A stretch of 64,000 nucleotides of DNA, taken from positions 4,712,001 through 4,776,000 of the forward strand of contig NZ_CP108046.1 in assembly GCF_041435115.1 (NCBI RefSeq). The letters run 5' to 3'. The position numbers and the translations under genes were made by a program. The first letter of the stretch is position 1. Every line of letters starts with the position of its first letter. This stretch comes from Streptomyces sp. NBC_00289. Its GTDB lineage: Bacteria > Actinomycetota > Actinomycetes > Streptomycetales > Streptomycetaceae. The notes beneath the pieces are model-generated. The model searched no databases. It saw only the letters and a program-made list of their open reading frames with translations, and was not told the DNA's origin. Positions 9,691-18,976 of this stretch are shown piece by piece.

Positions 9691-11415
9691 TCACTGCTCC
9701 TGAAGGGGCTGCTGGTGCTGCCGGGTCGGGGGGAAGTCTGGGCCATCGGTGGTGTGTACGGCGAGGGTGCGGTCCGGATTCAGCCGTACGACGATGTGGC
9801 GGCGCCAGGCCGCGTCGTCCCGGTCGGGCCGGTCCTCGCGCCAGTGGCAGCCGCGGGTCTCCTCGCGCTGTTGCGCGGCGGCGACCAGGACGCGGGCCAC
9901 GCACAGGAGGTTGGTGGCCTCCCAGGTGTCGACGCCGGGCTCCGCCGTCTTGCCGTTCTCGTCGAGGGCTTCGCGCGCGTCGGTGTGCAGTCGCTGGAGC
10001 CGGCCGGCGGCGGCCTCGAGGGAGGCGGCCGAGCGCAGGACGCCGGCGCCGTCCGTCATGATCCGCTGGATCGCGAACCGGGCCTCGGGCGCGAGCAGGG
10101 GGTGCGCGGGCCTGCCGGGGTGCGGCACCGGCTCGGGCACGCGCGCGCGCAGGTCGCCCCCGGCCCGGCCGGCCGCGATGTCCGCCGCGATGCGCTCGGC
10201 GTAGACCAGGCCTTCCAGGAGGGAGTTGGAGGCGAGCCGGTTCGCGCCGTGCACACCGGTGCAGGCGACCTCCCCGCACGCGTACAGGCCGGGGACGGTG
10301 GTGCGTCCCCGGGAGTCGGTGCGCACGCCCCCGGAGGCGTAGTGGGCCGCCGGGGCGATCGGTATGGGCTCGGTGACCGGGTCGATGCCGTGCGTACGGC
10401 AGGCGGCGAGGATCGTCGGGAAGCGGTGCTCCCACATGTCGGCGCCGAAGTGCCGGGCGTCGAGGAACATGTGCTCGGCGTCCCGCTCCTGCATGCGGCG
10501 CATGATGCCCTTGGCGACGATGTCGCGGGGCGCCAGCTCGGCCAGTTCGTGCTGCCCGACCATGAAGCGCACGCCGTCGCCGTCGACCAGGTGGGCGCCC
10601 TCGCCGCGGACCGCCTCGGAGACCAGCGGCTGCTGGCCCTCCGCGTCCGCGCCCAGGAACAGCACCGTCGGGTGGAACTGCACGAACTCCAGGTCGGAGA
10701 CCTCCGCGCCCGCGCGCAGGGCGAGCGCCACACCGTCGCCGGTGGACACCGACGGGTTGGTGGTGGCCGAGAAGACCTGGCCCATGCCGCCGGTCGCCAG
10801 GACCACGGCGGGCGCGTGCACGGCGCCCACGCCGTCGTGCTGGCCCTCGCCCATGACGTGCAGGCTCACGCCCGCGGTCCGGCCGTCCGTGTCCGTGAGC
10901 AGGTCCAGGACCAGCGCGTTCTCGATGGTCCGCAGTCCACGCGCGCGGACCGCCTCGACCAGCGCGCGGGAGATCTCCGCTCCGGTCGCGTCGCCGCCCG
11001 CGTGCGCGATGCGGCGCCGGTGGTGGCCGCCCTCGCGGGTGAGCTCCAGCCGGCCCTCGGCGGACTCGTCGAAGTGGGCGCCGGTCTCGATGAGACGGCG
11101 TACGGCGTCGGGCCCCTCGGTGACCAGGAGCCGTACCGCGTCCTCGTCGCACAGGCCGGCGCCCGCGACCAGCGTGTCGTCCAGGTGCTGTTCCGGTGTG
11201 TCGCCGTCGCCCAGGGCCGCGGCGATCCCGCCCTGGGCCCAGCGGGTGGAACCGTCGTCGAGGCGGGCCTTGGTGACGACGACCGTCGTCAGGCCGGCGG
11301 CCTCGCAGCGCAGGGCGGCGGTGAGGCCGGCGACGCCGGAGCCGACGACCACCACGTCCGCGGTGATGTTCCAGCCGGGCGCCGGCGCGTGCAGTCGTAT
11401 GCCTGTGCTGGTCAC
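9691..11415 (-). CDS. nadB: L-aspartate oxidase
   Basis: NadB oxidises L-aspartate to iminoaspartate for quinolinate formation. The 574-residue flavoprotein has the FAD-binding [14 protein letters not shown] near its start, [23 protein letters not shown], the GGMGQVF segment, and the active-site region [44 protein letters not shown]. The start is GTG and overlaps the panC stop by 4 bases (GTGA), indicating translational coupling. nadA is not in this window, so quinolinate synthase must be encoded elsewhere. Confidence 0.96.
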   Translation of the reverse strand: MTSTGIRLHAPAPGWNITADVVVVGSGVAGLTAALRCEAAGLTTVVVTKARLDDGSTRWAQGGIAAALGDGDTPEQHLDDTLVAGAGLCDEDAVRLLVTEGPDAVRRLIETGAHFDESAEGRLELTREGGHHRRRIAHAGGDATGAEISRALVEAVRARGLRTIENALVLDLLTDTDGRTAGVSLHVMGEGQHDGVGAVHAPAVVLATGGMGQVFSATTNPSVSTGDGVALALRAGAEVSDLEFVQFHPTVLFLGADAEGQQPLVSEAVRGEGAHLVDGDGVRFMVGQHELAELAPRDIVAKGIMRRMQERDAEHMFLDARHFGADMWEHRFPTILAACRTHGIDPVTEPIPIAPAAHYASGGVRTDSRGRTTVPGLYACGEVACTGVHGANRLASNSLLEGLVYAERIAADIAAGRAGGDLRARVPEPVPHPGRPAHPLLAPEARFAIQRIMTDGAGVLRSAASLEAAAGRLQRLHTDAREALDENGKTAEPGVDTWEATNLLCVARVLVAAAQQREETRGCHWREDRPDRDDAAWRRHIVVRLNPDRTLAVHTTDGPDFPPTRQHQQPLQEQ

Positions 11416-12404
11416 GAGGCGGCTCCGAAGGTGAGGGGGATGTTGTCGATCAACCGGGTCGTCCCGACCCGGGCGGCGACGGCGAGGACGGCCTCGCCGG
11501 TGAAGTCGGCCTCGACCTCGGTGAAGTCGGACGGGTCGACGAGGGCCAGGTAGTCCAGGACCAGCGGCGGGTCGAGGCGGACCGCCTCGTCGAGGACCAG
11601 GCGGGCGGCCGCGCGGACGGCCGCCGGGCCGCCCGGGGACGCCTGCGCCACGGCGTGCGCGTCGGCCGCCGCGCGGGACTCCCCGAGGGCACTGAGCGCC
11701 TCGGCCCGTGCGTGCGTGGCGGGCACCTCGCGCGCCCGCGCGCGCAGCGCCTCCTGGGCGGCGTGCCGGTCGCCACCGGCGAACAGGGCCTGGGACAGGG
11801 CGAGCGCGGTGCGCCGCCCCTCGGGCGAGAGGTACCGGTTGCGGCTGGACAGGGCCAGGCCGTCGTCCTCCCGGACCGTGGGCACGCCGACGATCTCGAC
11901 GCCGAAGTTCAGGTCGCGGACCATCCGGCGGATCAGGGCGAGCTGCTGGGCGTCCTTCTGCCCGTACAGCGCGATGTCGGGGCGCGTGAGGTGCAGCAGC
12001 TTGCCGACGACGGTGAGCATGCCGTCGAAGTGCCCGGGCCGCGCGGCCCCCTCCAGGCGCTCGCCCATCGGTCCGGCCGTGATGCGGACCTGGGGCTCGC
12101 CGCCCGGATAGACCTCGTCCACGGAGGGGGCGAACACGGCGTCCGCGCCCGCCGCTTCGGCGATCTTGAGATCGGCGTCCAGGGTGCGCGGATAGCGGTC
12201 GAGGTCCTCGCCCGCGCCGAACTGAAGGGGGTTCACGAAGACGGTGACGACGACCTCGCCGTCCGGTCCGGCGATCTCCCGCGCGGTGCGGATCAGGGTG
12301 GCGTGGCCCTCGTGCAGTGCGCCCATGGTCATCACGACGGCCCGCCGGCCCACCCGCGCGCGTGCGTGCAGTTCGTCGGCGGTGCGCAGCAGCGTGGTGG
12401 TCAT
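11412..12404 (-). CDS. panC: Pantoate--beta-alanine ligase
   Basis: PanC condenses pantoate and beta-alanine with ATP. The 330-residue protein shows [19 protein letters not shown] (the HxGH nucleotide-binding motif), [26 protein letters not shown], and the KMSKS-equivalent SSRNRYL. Length is slightly above the family average because of an Ala-rich insertion (residues ~225-265). It overlaps the upstream DUF2520 gene by 4 bases (ATGA) and nadB by 4 bases, so the operon is tightly coupled. Confidence 0.97.
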   Translation of the reverse strand: MTTTLLRTADELHARARVGRRAVVMTMGALHEGHATLIRTAREIAGPDGEVVVTVFVNPLQFGAGEDLDRYPRTLDADLKIAEAAGADAVFAPSVDEVYPGGEPQVRITAGPMGERLEGAARPGHFDGMLTVVGKLLHLTRPDIALYGQKDAQQLALIRRMVRDLNFGVEIVGVPTVREDDGLALSSRNRYLSPEGRRTALALSQALFAGGDRHAAQEALRARAREVPATHARAEALSALGESRAAADAHAVAQASPGGPAAVRAAARLVLDEAVRLDPPLVLDYLALVDPSDFTEVEADFTGEAVLAVAARVGTTRLIDNIPLTFGAAS

Positions 12405-13345
12405 CGGGCGTCTCCCTCGGCGCCGTCGGTTCCGGCGGCGCCGGCCCCCGTGGCGAGTACCCCGAGGAGGTCCTCGGCGAGTTCCGGTTTCAGCAGCCCG
12501 TGGGCGAGCGCCCGGTCGGCGGTCGCGCGGGCCATCGCCAGGTATCCGGCGACGGTCTGCGGGGCGTGCTCGCGCAGCTCCGCGACGTGCGCGGCGACCG
12601 TGCCGGCGTCCCCGCGCGCGACGGGGCCGGTCAGCGCCGCGTCGCCGGAGCGCAGGGCGTTGTCGAGGGCGGCGCCGAGCAGCGGGCCGAGCATCCGGTC
12701 GGGGGCCTCGACACCGGCCGTGCGCAGCAGCTCCATGGACTGGGCGACCAGCGTCACCAGGTGGTTGGCGCCCAGCGCGAGCGCCGCGTGGTAGAGCGGA
12801 CGGTTCTCCTCGGCGATCCACTCGGGTTCGCCGCCCATCTCGATGACCAGGGCCTCGGCGGCCAGCCGCAGCTCGTCGGGCGCGGTGACGCCGAAGGAGC
12901 AGCCGGCCAGGCGCTGGACGTCCACGGCGGTGCCGGTGAAGGTCATGGCCGGGTGCAGGGCCAGCGGCAGCGCGCCGGCGCGCAGGGCGGGGGCGAGGAC
13001 TTTCGCGCCGTACCGCCCGGAGGTGTGGACGAGCAGCTGGCCCGGCCGCACGGCCCCGGTCTCCGCGAGGCCCTCCACGAGGCCGGGCAACGCGTCGTCC
13101 GGAACGGTCAGGAGCACCAGGTCGGAACGCTGGAGGACCTCGGCCGGCGGCACGAGCGGCACGTCGGGCAGCAACTGCGCGGCGCGCCGCCTGGAGGCGT
13201 CGGAGACGCCCGAGACGGCCACCGGGCGGTGCCCGGCGAGCTGGAGCGAGGCGGCCAGCGCGGGACCCACGCGGCCGGCGCCGACGACGCCGACGGTGAG
13301 CCGCGCGGGGCGGTCCCTGGGGTCTGGCTGGTGGACTGTACTCAC
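12401..13345 (-). CDS. Rossmann-like/DUF2520 protein, probable PanG-type ketopantoate reductase
   Basis: The 314-residue protein has an N-terminal NAD(P) Rossmann fold ([24 protein letters not shown], then [14 protein letters not shown]) and a C-terminal all-helical DUF2520 domain (residues ~170-300, with [16 protein letters not shown] and [16 protein letters not shown]). Members of this family in Francisella (PanG) are known to reduce 2-dehydropantoate to pantoate in place of PanE. Overlap with panC by ATGA makes this role likely here, since PanC needs pantoate. Family and context are seen; the reductase activity is inferred. Confidence 0.8.
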   Translation of the reverse strand: MSTVHQPDPRDRPARLTVGVVGAGRVGPALAASLQLAGHRPVAVSGVSDASRRRAAQLLPDVPLVPPAEVLQRSDLVLLTVPDDALPGLVEGLAETGAVRPGQLLVHTSGRYGAKVLAPALRAGALPLALHPAMTFTGTAVDVQRLAGCSFGVTAPDELRLAAEALVIEMGGEPEWIAEENRPLYHAALALGANHLVTLVAQSMELLRTAGVEAPDRMLGPLLGAALDNALRSGDAALTGPVARGDAGTVAAHVAELREHAPQTVAGYLAMARATADRALAHGLLKPELAEDLLGVLATGAGAAGTDGAEGDAR

Positions 13346-13529
13346 GCGACGGCGGCCTTCCCGTTCCAGTCCGCTCTGGGTACCGGACGATTTCTCGTCA
13401 TGTTAACGCGATTGGTTCCAGGGGCGTCGAGTTGTCCACAGGCTGTGGGTTTCCGCGCACCGCGCGCGGGCTGACGGGCAAAGAGAAATACGGGTGCCCG
13501 CGGGGGCGGGTGGACGGCATGATCCGGGC

Positions 13530-14759
13530 ATGAGCGATACGGCACGGCAGGACCCGGACCAGGATCAGGACGAGGACCAGGCCGAGCATCGGCCGGGGCG
13601 TGATCCCGAAGAGGAACGGCTTCTACGGCGACGGGAGCGGCGCATCGCGGCCTACCGCGGCGCGGAGCGCGCGCTCGCGCGCCTGGGCCTCCTGGACTCG
13701 CTCCGGGACCGGCTGGCCCTGCTGGACTCGGCGGCGGACGTGTACGACCTGGACGAGACGTCGGACATCTACGGCAACGGCGTCGTCGAGGCCCTGGAGG
13801 AGAAGGTCGCCGGGCTGCTCGGCAAGGAGGCCGCCGCGTTCTTCCCCACGGGAACGATGGCCCAGCAGGTGGCCCTGCGCTGCTGGGCCGGCCGCACCGG
13901 CGACCCGACCGTCGCCCTGCACGCGCTGGCCCACCCCGAGGTGTACGAACGCAACGCGTTCAGCCAGGTCAGCGGCCTGCGCCCGGTCCATGTGACGAGC
14001 GAGCCGCGGCAGCCGACCGCCGACGAGGTGCGCGGCTTCGAGGAGCCCTTCGGGGCGTTGATGCTGGAACTGCCCCTCAGGGACGCCGGCTTCGTGCTGC
14101 CGTCCTGGGAGGAGCTGACCGAGGTCGTGGAGGCGGCACGGGAACGCGACGCGGTGGTGCACTTCGACGGGGCGCGCCTGTGGGAGACCACCGCCCACTT
14201 CGGCCGCTCCCTGGAGGAGATCGCGGACCTCGCGGACAGCGTGTACGTCTCGTTCTACAAGTCCCTCGAGGCCTTCGGCGGCGCGGCCCTGGCCGGACCC
14301 AGGACGCTCGTCGAGGAGGCGAAGACCTGGCGGCACCGCTACGGCGGCGCGCTGTTCCAGCAGTTCCCCACCGCGCTGTCGGCCCTCGTCGGCCTGGAGC
14401 GGCAGCTGCCGCGGCTGCCCGAGTACGTGGCCCAGGCGCGCGTGGTGGCCGCCGCGCTGCGCGAGGGCCTCGCGGCGGCCGGGCTGCCGTGGTCGCGCGT
14501 GCACCCCGAGGTACCGCACACGTACGACTTCCAGGTCTGGCTGCCGTACGACGTCGACGTGGTCTCGGAGGCCGCCATCCGGCAGGCCGAGGAGACGGGG
14601 ACCGTGCTGTTCGCCAACGCCTGGGACCGCAAGGGCCCGGGCCTGTGCGCGACGGAGGTCTACGTCCGCGAGGCCGCCCTGGCCTGGACGGCCGACGACG
14701 TGAAGACCGCTGCCGCGGAGTTCGCCACCCGGCTCGCCGAGGAGAACGGCAAGGGCTGA
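13530..14759 (+). CDS. Threonine-aldolase-like PLP enzyme (beta-eliminating lyase family)
   Basis: The 409-residue protein belongs to PLP fold-type I. It has EKVAGLLGKEAAAFFPTGTMAQQVAL, the cofactor-binding Asp in VVHFDGARLWETT, and the Schiff-base lysine in YVSFYKSLEAFGGAALAG. The family cleaves threonine or allo-threonine to glycine and acetaldehyde, but close relatives act on other beta-hydroxy amino acids, so the substrate is open. The first ~30 residues are a polar Asp/Gln-rich extension. The ATG at 13530 is used because 12 residues further upstream show no coding bias. It is divergent from the pantothenate/NAD operon. Confidence 0.85.
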   Translation: MSDTARQDPDQDQDEDQAEHRPGRDPEEERLLRRRERRIAAYRGAERALARLGLLDSLRDRLALLDSAADVYDLDETSDIYGNGVVEALEEKVAGLLGKEAAAFFPTGTMAQQVALRCWAGRTGDPTVALHALAHPEVYERNAFSQVSGLRPVHVTSEPRQPTADEVRGFEEPFGALMLELPLRDAGFVLPSWEELTEVVEAARERDAVVHFDGARLWETTAHFGRSLEEIADLADSVYVSFYKSLEAFGGAALAGPRTLVEEAKTWRHRYGGALFQQFPTALSALVGLERQLPRLPEYVAQARVVAAALREGLAAAGLPWSRVHPEVPHTYDFQVWLPYDVDVVSEAAIRQAEETGTVLFANAWDRKGPGLCATEVYVREAALAWTADDVKTAAAEFATRLAEENGKG

Positions 14760-14975
14760 CTCGGCCGAGGGCGGCCAGGGAACCAGCGCGCGAATCCCGG
14801 CCTCGGACGGCCACGGGGCCGTCCGCACGACCTGCGGCTCCCGGCTCGCGGCCGCCGGCTCCCGCGCCGGGGTAGCGGCGGCCCGGGGGCCCGGCGGTGG
14901 TCCGGCAGGCCGGTGGTCCCCGGCCCGGGGGCGCGGGACTCGGCTCGTGCCCGCACGGCGGCCTCGTCGGCTCGG

Positions 14976-14992
14976 TTGACGGTCGTCGTCAA
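14976..14992. promoter_or_regulatory. Palindrome before the ArsR-type regulator gene
   Basis: TTGACG-GTCGT-CGTCAA is a perfect 6+6 dyad 41 bases before the regulator start. Its left arm could also serve as a -35 box. Size and position suit autoregulation by a dimeric winged-helix protein. Confidence 0.5.
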
Positions 14993-15032
14993 TCGGGGCC
15001 GCGTTGTCAGTGGTGGCGTGCACCATGAGGGC

Positions 15033-16139
15033 ATGAGCGTGCGTATCGACATCGCGGGGTTGCGGCAGGAGCGGGTCGCCGTCGTGCCCTCTCCTCTGGC
15101 CGAGCTCGGCATGGCGCTGCACGCGCTGTCCGAGTCCGGTCACCATCCGGGGCTCCAGGGCTGGGCGACGGGCGTGACCGCACGGCTCGATCCGCACCTG
15201 GCCGACCGGATGTGCGAGGCGGACTTCCTGTGGCGGTCGACGTTCTCGGACCTCTTCCTGGCGTGCGCGGGCGTCCCGGGCCGCGCCACACTGCCCGGTG
15301 CCACGCTCGCCGAGGAGCTGGACCTGCTGGACAAGCTCACGGACGAACAGTTCGTGGACACGGCCCTGGAGTTCACCTGCGCCCTGCCCTACAGCGCGCA
15401 CGGTCCGGCCGCGCTCTCCGACGCCGGGCTGCGTCGGAGAGCGCTGGAGCTGGCCGCCGCGCGCGGTCCGCAGCAGGTGCGGTTCAGCGAGCGGCTGCTG
15501 GCCGACCCGCCACGGATCAGGGCGTGGCTCAGGCAGTTCCTGGAGGACTGCGAGGAGGCCTTCTTCGCGGAGACCTGGGCCCGGCTGCGGCACCAGCTCG
15601 CGGCGGACGCCCGTCACAAGTCGGAGCTCCTCAGGCGCAAGGGCCTGGCCGAGGCGCTGGCCGCGGTGTCCCCGGCGGTCGCCCTCGACGAGAGCGCCGC
15701 GCGGATCACCGTCGACAAACTCGGCGACGGCCGTACGGCGACGGAGGACGGCGGGCTCCTGCTCATCCCGACGAGCCTGGGCTGGCCGCACCTGATGGTC
15801 CTGCACCGGTACGGCTGGCAGCCGGTGCTGCACTATCCGGTGGGCTCGCCCGAGCTCGCCACCCCGCCCTCCGTCGAGCAGCTGACCCTGCGCCTGTCGG
15901 CCCTGTCCCACCCGGTGCGGATGCGGCTGTGCCGCAGCCTGGCCCGCAGCGCGTTCACCACGAGCGAGCTGACCCAGGTGCACGGCATGACCGCGCCGGA
16001 GATATCCCGGCACCTGAGCGTCCTGAAGAAGGCGGGACTGGTCACCACACGCAGGCGCGGGCGGTACGTCCTGCACCAGCTGGACGTGACGGTGGTGGCC
16101 CGCCTGGGCAGCGACTTCCTGGAGGGGATCCTGCGCTAG
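15033..16139 (+). CDS. ArsR-type winged-helix regulator with DUF5937-like sensor region
   Basis: The 368-residue protein has a long N-terminal region (residues ~1-270) typical of the DUF5937 group (VRIDIAGLRQERVAVVPSPLAELGMALHAL...). A C-terminal ArsR winged helix follows (residues ~285-360: LRLSALSHPVRMRLCRSLARSAFTTSELTQVHGMTAPEISRHLSVLKKAGLVTTRRRGRYVLHQLD). No Cys metal site is visible, so it is probably not a metal sensor. Such proteins are common in Streptomyces and of unknown ligand. The ATG at 15033 is chosen because the frame before it reads through the palindromic leader. Confidence 0.85.
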   Translation: MSVRIDIAGLRQERVAVVPSPLAELGMALHALSESGHHPGLQGWATGVTARLDPHLADRMCEADFLWRSTFSDLFLACAGVPGRATLPGATLAEELDLLDKLTDEQFVDTALEFTCALPYSAHGPAALSDAGLRRRALELAAARGPQQVRFSERLLADPPRIRAWLRQFLEDCEEAFFAETWARLRHQLAADARHKSELLRRKGLAEALAAVSPAVALDESAARITVDKLGDGRTATEDGGLLLIPTSLGWPHLMVLHRYGWQPVLHYPVGSPELATPPSVEQLTLRLSALSHPVRMRLCRSLARSAFTTSELTQVHGMTAPEISRHLSVLKKAGLVTTRRRGRYVLHQLDVTVVARLGSDFLEGILR

Positions 16140-16186
16140 GGCCCGTCGTACCGACCCGTGGGGCCGGGGGCGCGGCCGGCGGCCGG

Positions 16187-16819
16187 TCAGTCGAACCTGA
16201 TGTGCCGCAACCCCACGCCCGCCTGCCTGAGCCGTGTCCGGACCGCGCCCTCGTTGTTCGGCCCGAGCGTCAGCCCGGCCAGGACGGCGATCCGGTCCGC
16301 GGTCTTCGGCACGGTCGAGTGGTCCGTCCACAGCTGCTCGGCGAACTCCGGCTCGCGCAGCCGTTCCAGGCAGTGGTCGAGCCGCCGTACAGCCCAGCTC
16401 TCCGCGCGCAGGCCGGAGTTCTTCCCGGCGACGTACCGGAGGAGGCGCCCGAAGCCGCGCTCACGCAGCCGCTTCAGGACGGTCTCGCGCTGCGCGAGGA
16501 GGGTGAAGTGCCGTACGTCGTGGCCGAGTTCCCGCAGTCGGCCGACGGTCTCGGCGAAGTGGCCGGAGTCGGTGACCGTCATCGGGACGATCACCACGCC
16601 GTCGTGCTCGGTGAGAGTGAGATGCAGGATCTCGACCACGCCCTGCCGCCAGGACGCCAAGTCCTGGAAGTCACCGCGCAGTTCGGGCGGCAGCATGCGG
16701 TGCAGGCCGAATCCGACGTGCTCGGGGTCGCAGATGACGCTGCCGGGCAGGCGCCGCAGGATCTCGTGTGCGGTCTGTGTCTTGCCGCCCCCGTGAGGGC
16801 CGTTGATCCACAGGAGCAT
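16187..16819 (-). CDS. TmrB-like P-loop ATPase
   Basis: The 210-residue protein begins LLWINGPHGGGKTQTAHEIL (Walker A). It then follows Bacillus TmrB almost block for block as I recall it: DPEHVGFGLHRMLPPELRGDFQDL, VIVPMTVTDSGHF, HFTLLAQRETVLKRLRERG, and a C-terminal LRHIRFD. TmrB is an ATP-binding, membrane-associated protein that confers tunicamycin resistance, probably by binding the drug. A similar self-protection or nucleoside-type kinase role is possible here. The gene sits alone between a regulator and a two-component pair. No tunicamycin biosynthesis genes are near, so resistance is a guess. Confidence 0.8.
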   Translation of the reverse strand: MLLWINGPHGGGKTQTAHEILRRLPGSVICDPEHVGFGLHRMLPPELRGDFQDLASWRQGVVEILHLTLTEHDGVVIVPMTVTDSGHFAETVGRLRELGHDVRHFTLLAQRETVLKRLRERGFGRLLRYVAGKNSGLRAESWAVRRLDHCLERLREPEFAEQLWTDHSTVPKTADRIAVLAGLTLGPNNEGAVRTRLRQAGVGLRHIRFD

Positions 16820-16868
16820 GCGCAGACCCTAGGGGACGGCTCTCACTCACGTGTCGCGTTTGCCGCGT

Positions 16869-17540
16869 TCAGCCGTGGCCGCCGGCCCGCACCAGGCCCG
16901 TCTCGTACGCCAGGACCACGACCTGCACCCGGTCGCGCAGTCCCAGCTTGGTCAGGATGCGGCCCACATGGGTCTTGACGGTCGCCTCGGACAGCACCAG
17001 CCGGGCGGCGATCTCGCCGTTGGACAGGCCCTGTGCGACCAGCACCATCACCTCTCGCTCGCGCTCGGTGAGCCGCTCGAGACCCTCGTGCCGGTCCTGC
17101 TTTCCGGCGGTGGGCAGCATGGGCGCGAACCGGTCGAGGAGGCGTCGGGTCGTCGACGGTGCCACGACCGCGTCGCCGCTGTGCACGGACCGGATGGCGG
17201 TGAGGAGCTCGCCGGGAGGCACGTCCTTGAGCATGAAGCCGGAGGCGCCGGCCTTCAGCCCCGAGAAGGCGTACTCGTCGAGGTCGAAGGTGGTCAGGAT
17301 CAGCACCTTCGGCGGGTTGGGGTCCGAGCAGATGCGCCGGGTGGTCTCCACGCCGTCGAGCTTCGGCATGCGCACGTCCATCAGGACGACGTCGACAGCG
17401 GTCGCGCGCAGCACCTGGAGGGCCTCGACGCCGTCGCCCGCCTCCGCGACGACCTCCATGTCCGGCTGGGCGTCGAGCACCATCCGGAACCCGGTGCGCA
17501 GCAGCACCTGGTCGTCGACGAGCATCACGCGGATCGTCAT
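16869..17540 (-). CDS. NarL/LuxR-family response regulator
   Basis: The 223-residue regulator has a receiver domain (residues 3-120) with phospho-acceptor Asp55 in VVLMDVRMPKLDG, the acidic pair in VDDQ, and Lys in FMLKDVPPG. A C-terminal LuxR helix-turn-helix follows (LTEREREVMVLVAQGLSNGEIAARLVLSEATVKTHVGRILTKLGLRDR). It lies 115 bp downstream of its histidine kinase on the same strand. The signal and target genes are not shown by the sequence. Confidence 0.95.
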   Translation of the reverse strand: MTIRVMLVDDQVLLRTGFRMVLDAQPDMEVVAEAGDGVEALQVLRATAVDVVLMDVRMPKLDGVETTRRICSDPNPPKVLILTTFDLDEYAFSGLKAGASGFMLKDVPPGELLTAIRSVHSGDAVVAPSTTRRLLDRFAPMLPTAGKQDRHEGLERLTEREREVMVLVAQGLSNGEIAARLVLSEATVKTHVGRILTKLGLRDRVQVVVLAYETGLVRAGGHG

Positions 17541-17655
17541 CGGGTCTTCTTCCGTTCACGTCGGGCCGGGGCAGGTACGGGCGGGCAGGGCGGGTGTGGG
17601 GCGCGGCGGACGCCGGCGGGCCGTTACAGGTGTCAACAGTCGGCGTACGACGGCG

Positions 17656-18858
17656 TCAGTGCGCGGGTTTGAGCGGGAGCAGGGCGCTGATCCGGAATCC
17701 TCCGCCCGGACGAGGTCCCGCGTCCAGGGTGCCGCCGACCATGCCGACACGCTCGCGCATGCCGATCAGGCCGTGGCCCCGGCCGTCGGCGCCGCCCTCC
17801 TCGTACAGCTCGTGCGGGGCGCCCTTGCCGTCGTCCTCGACGAGCAGGCCCAGCCCGTCGTCGAAGTAGACCAGGCGCACGCTCGCGCCCGCGTTCGGCC
17901 CGCCGTGCTTGCGCGTGTTGGTCAGCGCCTCCTGCACGATGCGGTACGCGGTGAGCTCGACGCCGCTGGGCAGCGGGCGCGGAGTGCCCTCGATCTTGAA
18001 GTCGACGGGCAGGCCCGACCCCCGGCACTGCTGGACGAGGTCGTCGATCTGCTCCACGTCGGGCTGCGGGACGTACTCGCCGCCCTCGCGGTGCTCGCCG
18101 GTGCGCAGGACGCCGAGCAGGCGGCGCATCTCGGCGAGGGCCTGGCGGCCGGTGGAGGAGATGGTCTCCAGGGCCTTCTTCGCCTGGTCGGGCGCGGCAT
18201 CGAGGACGTAGGCGGCGCCGTCGGCCTGGACCACCATCACCGACACGTTGTGCGCGACGACGTCGTGCAGTTCGCGCGCGATGCGGGCGCGCTCGGCGGC
18301 GACGGCGACCTTCGCCTGAGCCTCGCGCTCCTTCTCGAGCCGGGCCGCCCGCTCCTCCAGTTGCGCGAAGTAGGCGCGGCGGGTGCGGATCGAGTCGCCG
18401 AGCACCCAGGCCAGGGCGAACGGCACCGTCTGGAAGATCACTATCGCGACGTTGCCCAGGGCGCTGGTGTCCTCGTTGGGCCAGCGCAGCTGCGCGAGGG
18501 GCGCGGCGCACAGGCCCGCGGTCAGCGCGAGCCGTGAGGCCCAGCGGGCCCCGGTCGCGGCCACCGTGTAGACGATCACCAGCATGGCGAAGTCGGCGGC
18601 CGTCGTCGCGGCGTCCAGCGCGAGCTGTGCCACGCCGAGGGCTATGGCCAGCAGCAGCATCTTCTCCGGCATGCGCCGGCGGAACGCGACCACCGCGCTC
18701 AGCAGCAGCGCGATCGGAACGATGACGGCGAGGGATTCCGTGCCCGCGCCCTCGTGACGGGCTGCCCCGCTGACGACGGAGATCCCGAACAGGACGGCGG
18801 CCCAGAAGCCGTCGACCCATGCCGGGTGCCTGCGGAGGAAGTCATAAAGGCGTTGCAC
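17656..18858 (-). CDS. Sensor histidine kinase (HisKA_3 type)
   Basis: The 400-residue kinase has about five membrane helices in residues 15-155 with almost no extracellular domain. A coiled linker and the HisKA_3 dimerisation helix ERARIARELHDVVAHNVSVMVV follow, with His198 as the phosphorylation site, and then an HATPase domain ending with GHGLIGMRERVGMVGGTL. The lack of a sensor loop suggests intramembrane or envelope sensing, as in LiaS/DesK-like kinases. Partner of the response regulator that follows it. Confidence 0.94.
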   Translation of the reverse strand: MQRLYDFLRRHPAWVDGFWAAVLFGISVVSGAARHEGAGTESLAVIVPIALLLSAVVAFRRRMPEKMLLLAIALGVAQLALDAATTAADFAMLVIVYTVAATGARWASRLALTAGLCAAPLAQLRWPNEDTSALGNVAIVIFQTVPFALAWVLGDSIRTRRAYFAQLEERAARLEKEREAQAKVAVAAERARIARELHDVVAHNVSVMVVQADGAAYVLDAAPDQAKKALETISSTGRQALAEMRRLLGVLRTGEHREGGEYVPQPDVEQIDDLVQQCRGSGLPVDFKIEGTPRPLPSGVELTAYRIVQEALTNTRKHGGPNAGASVRLVYFDDGLGLLVEDDGKGAPHELYEEGGADGRGHGLIGMRERVGMVGGTLDAGPRPGGGFRISALLPLKPAH

Positions 18859-18976
18859 GTAACCCAGAGTAGGGAAGCGAGATGCGTGCAGGGGTCAACC
18901 GGAGGGCCGATCCGCACCGGGCGCGTGTACTCCGCAAGGTGGAGGGAGCGCTCCCCTGTACGCCTAACCTGGGCCC

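Noticed and set aside
9695-11152. Apparent N-terminal fusion of ~490 residues to NadC
   Set aside because: The extension is an off-frame reading of nadB with Arg/Gly/Pro-rich nonsense. The real start is marked by AGGAG at 9685-9700.
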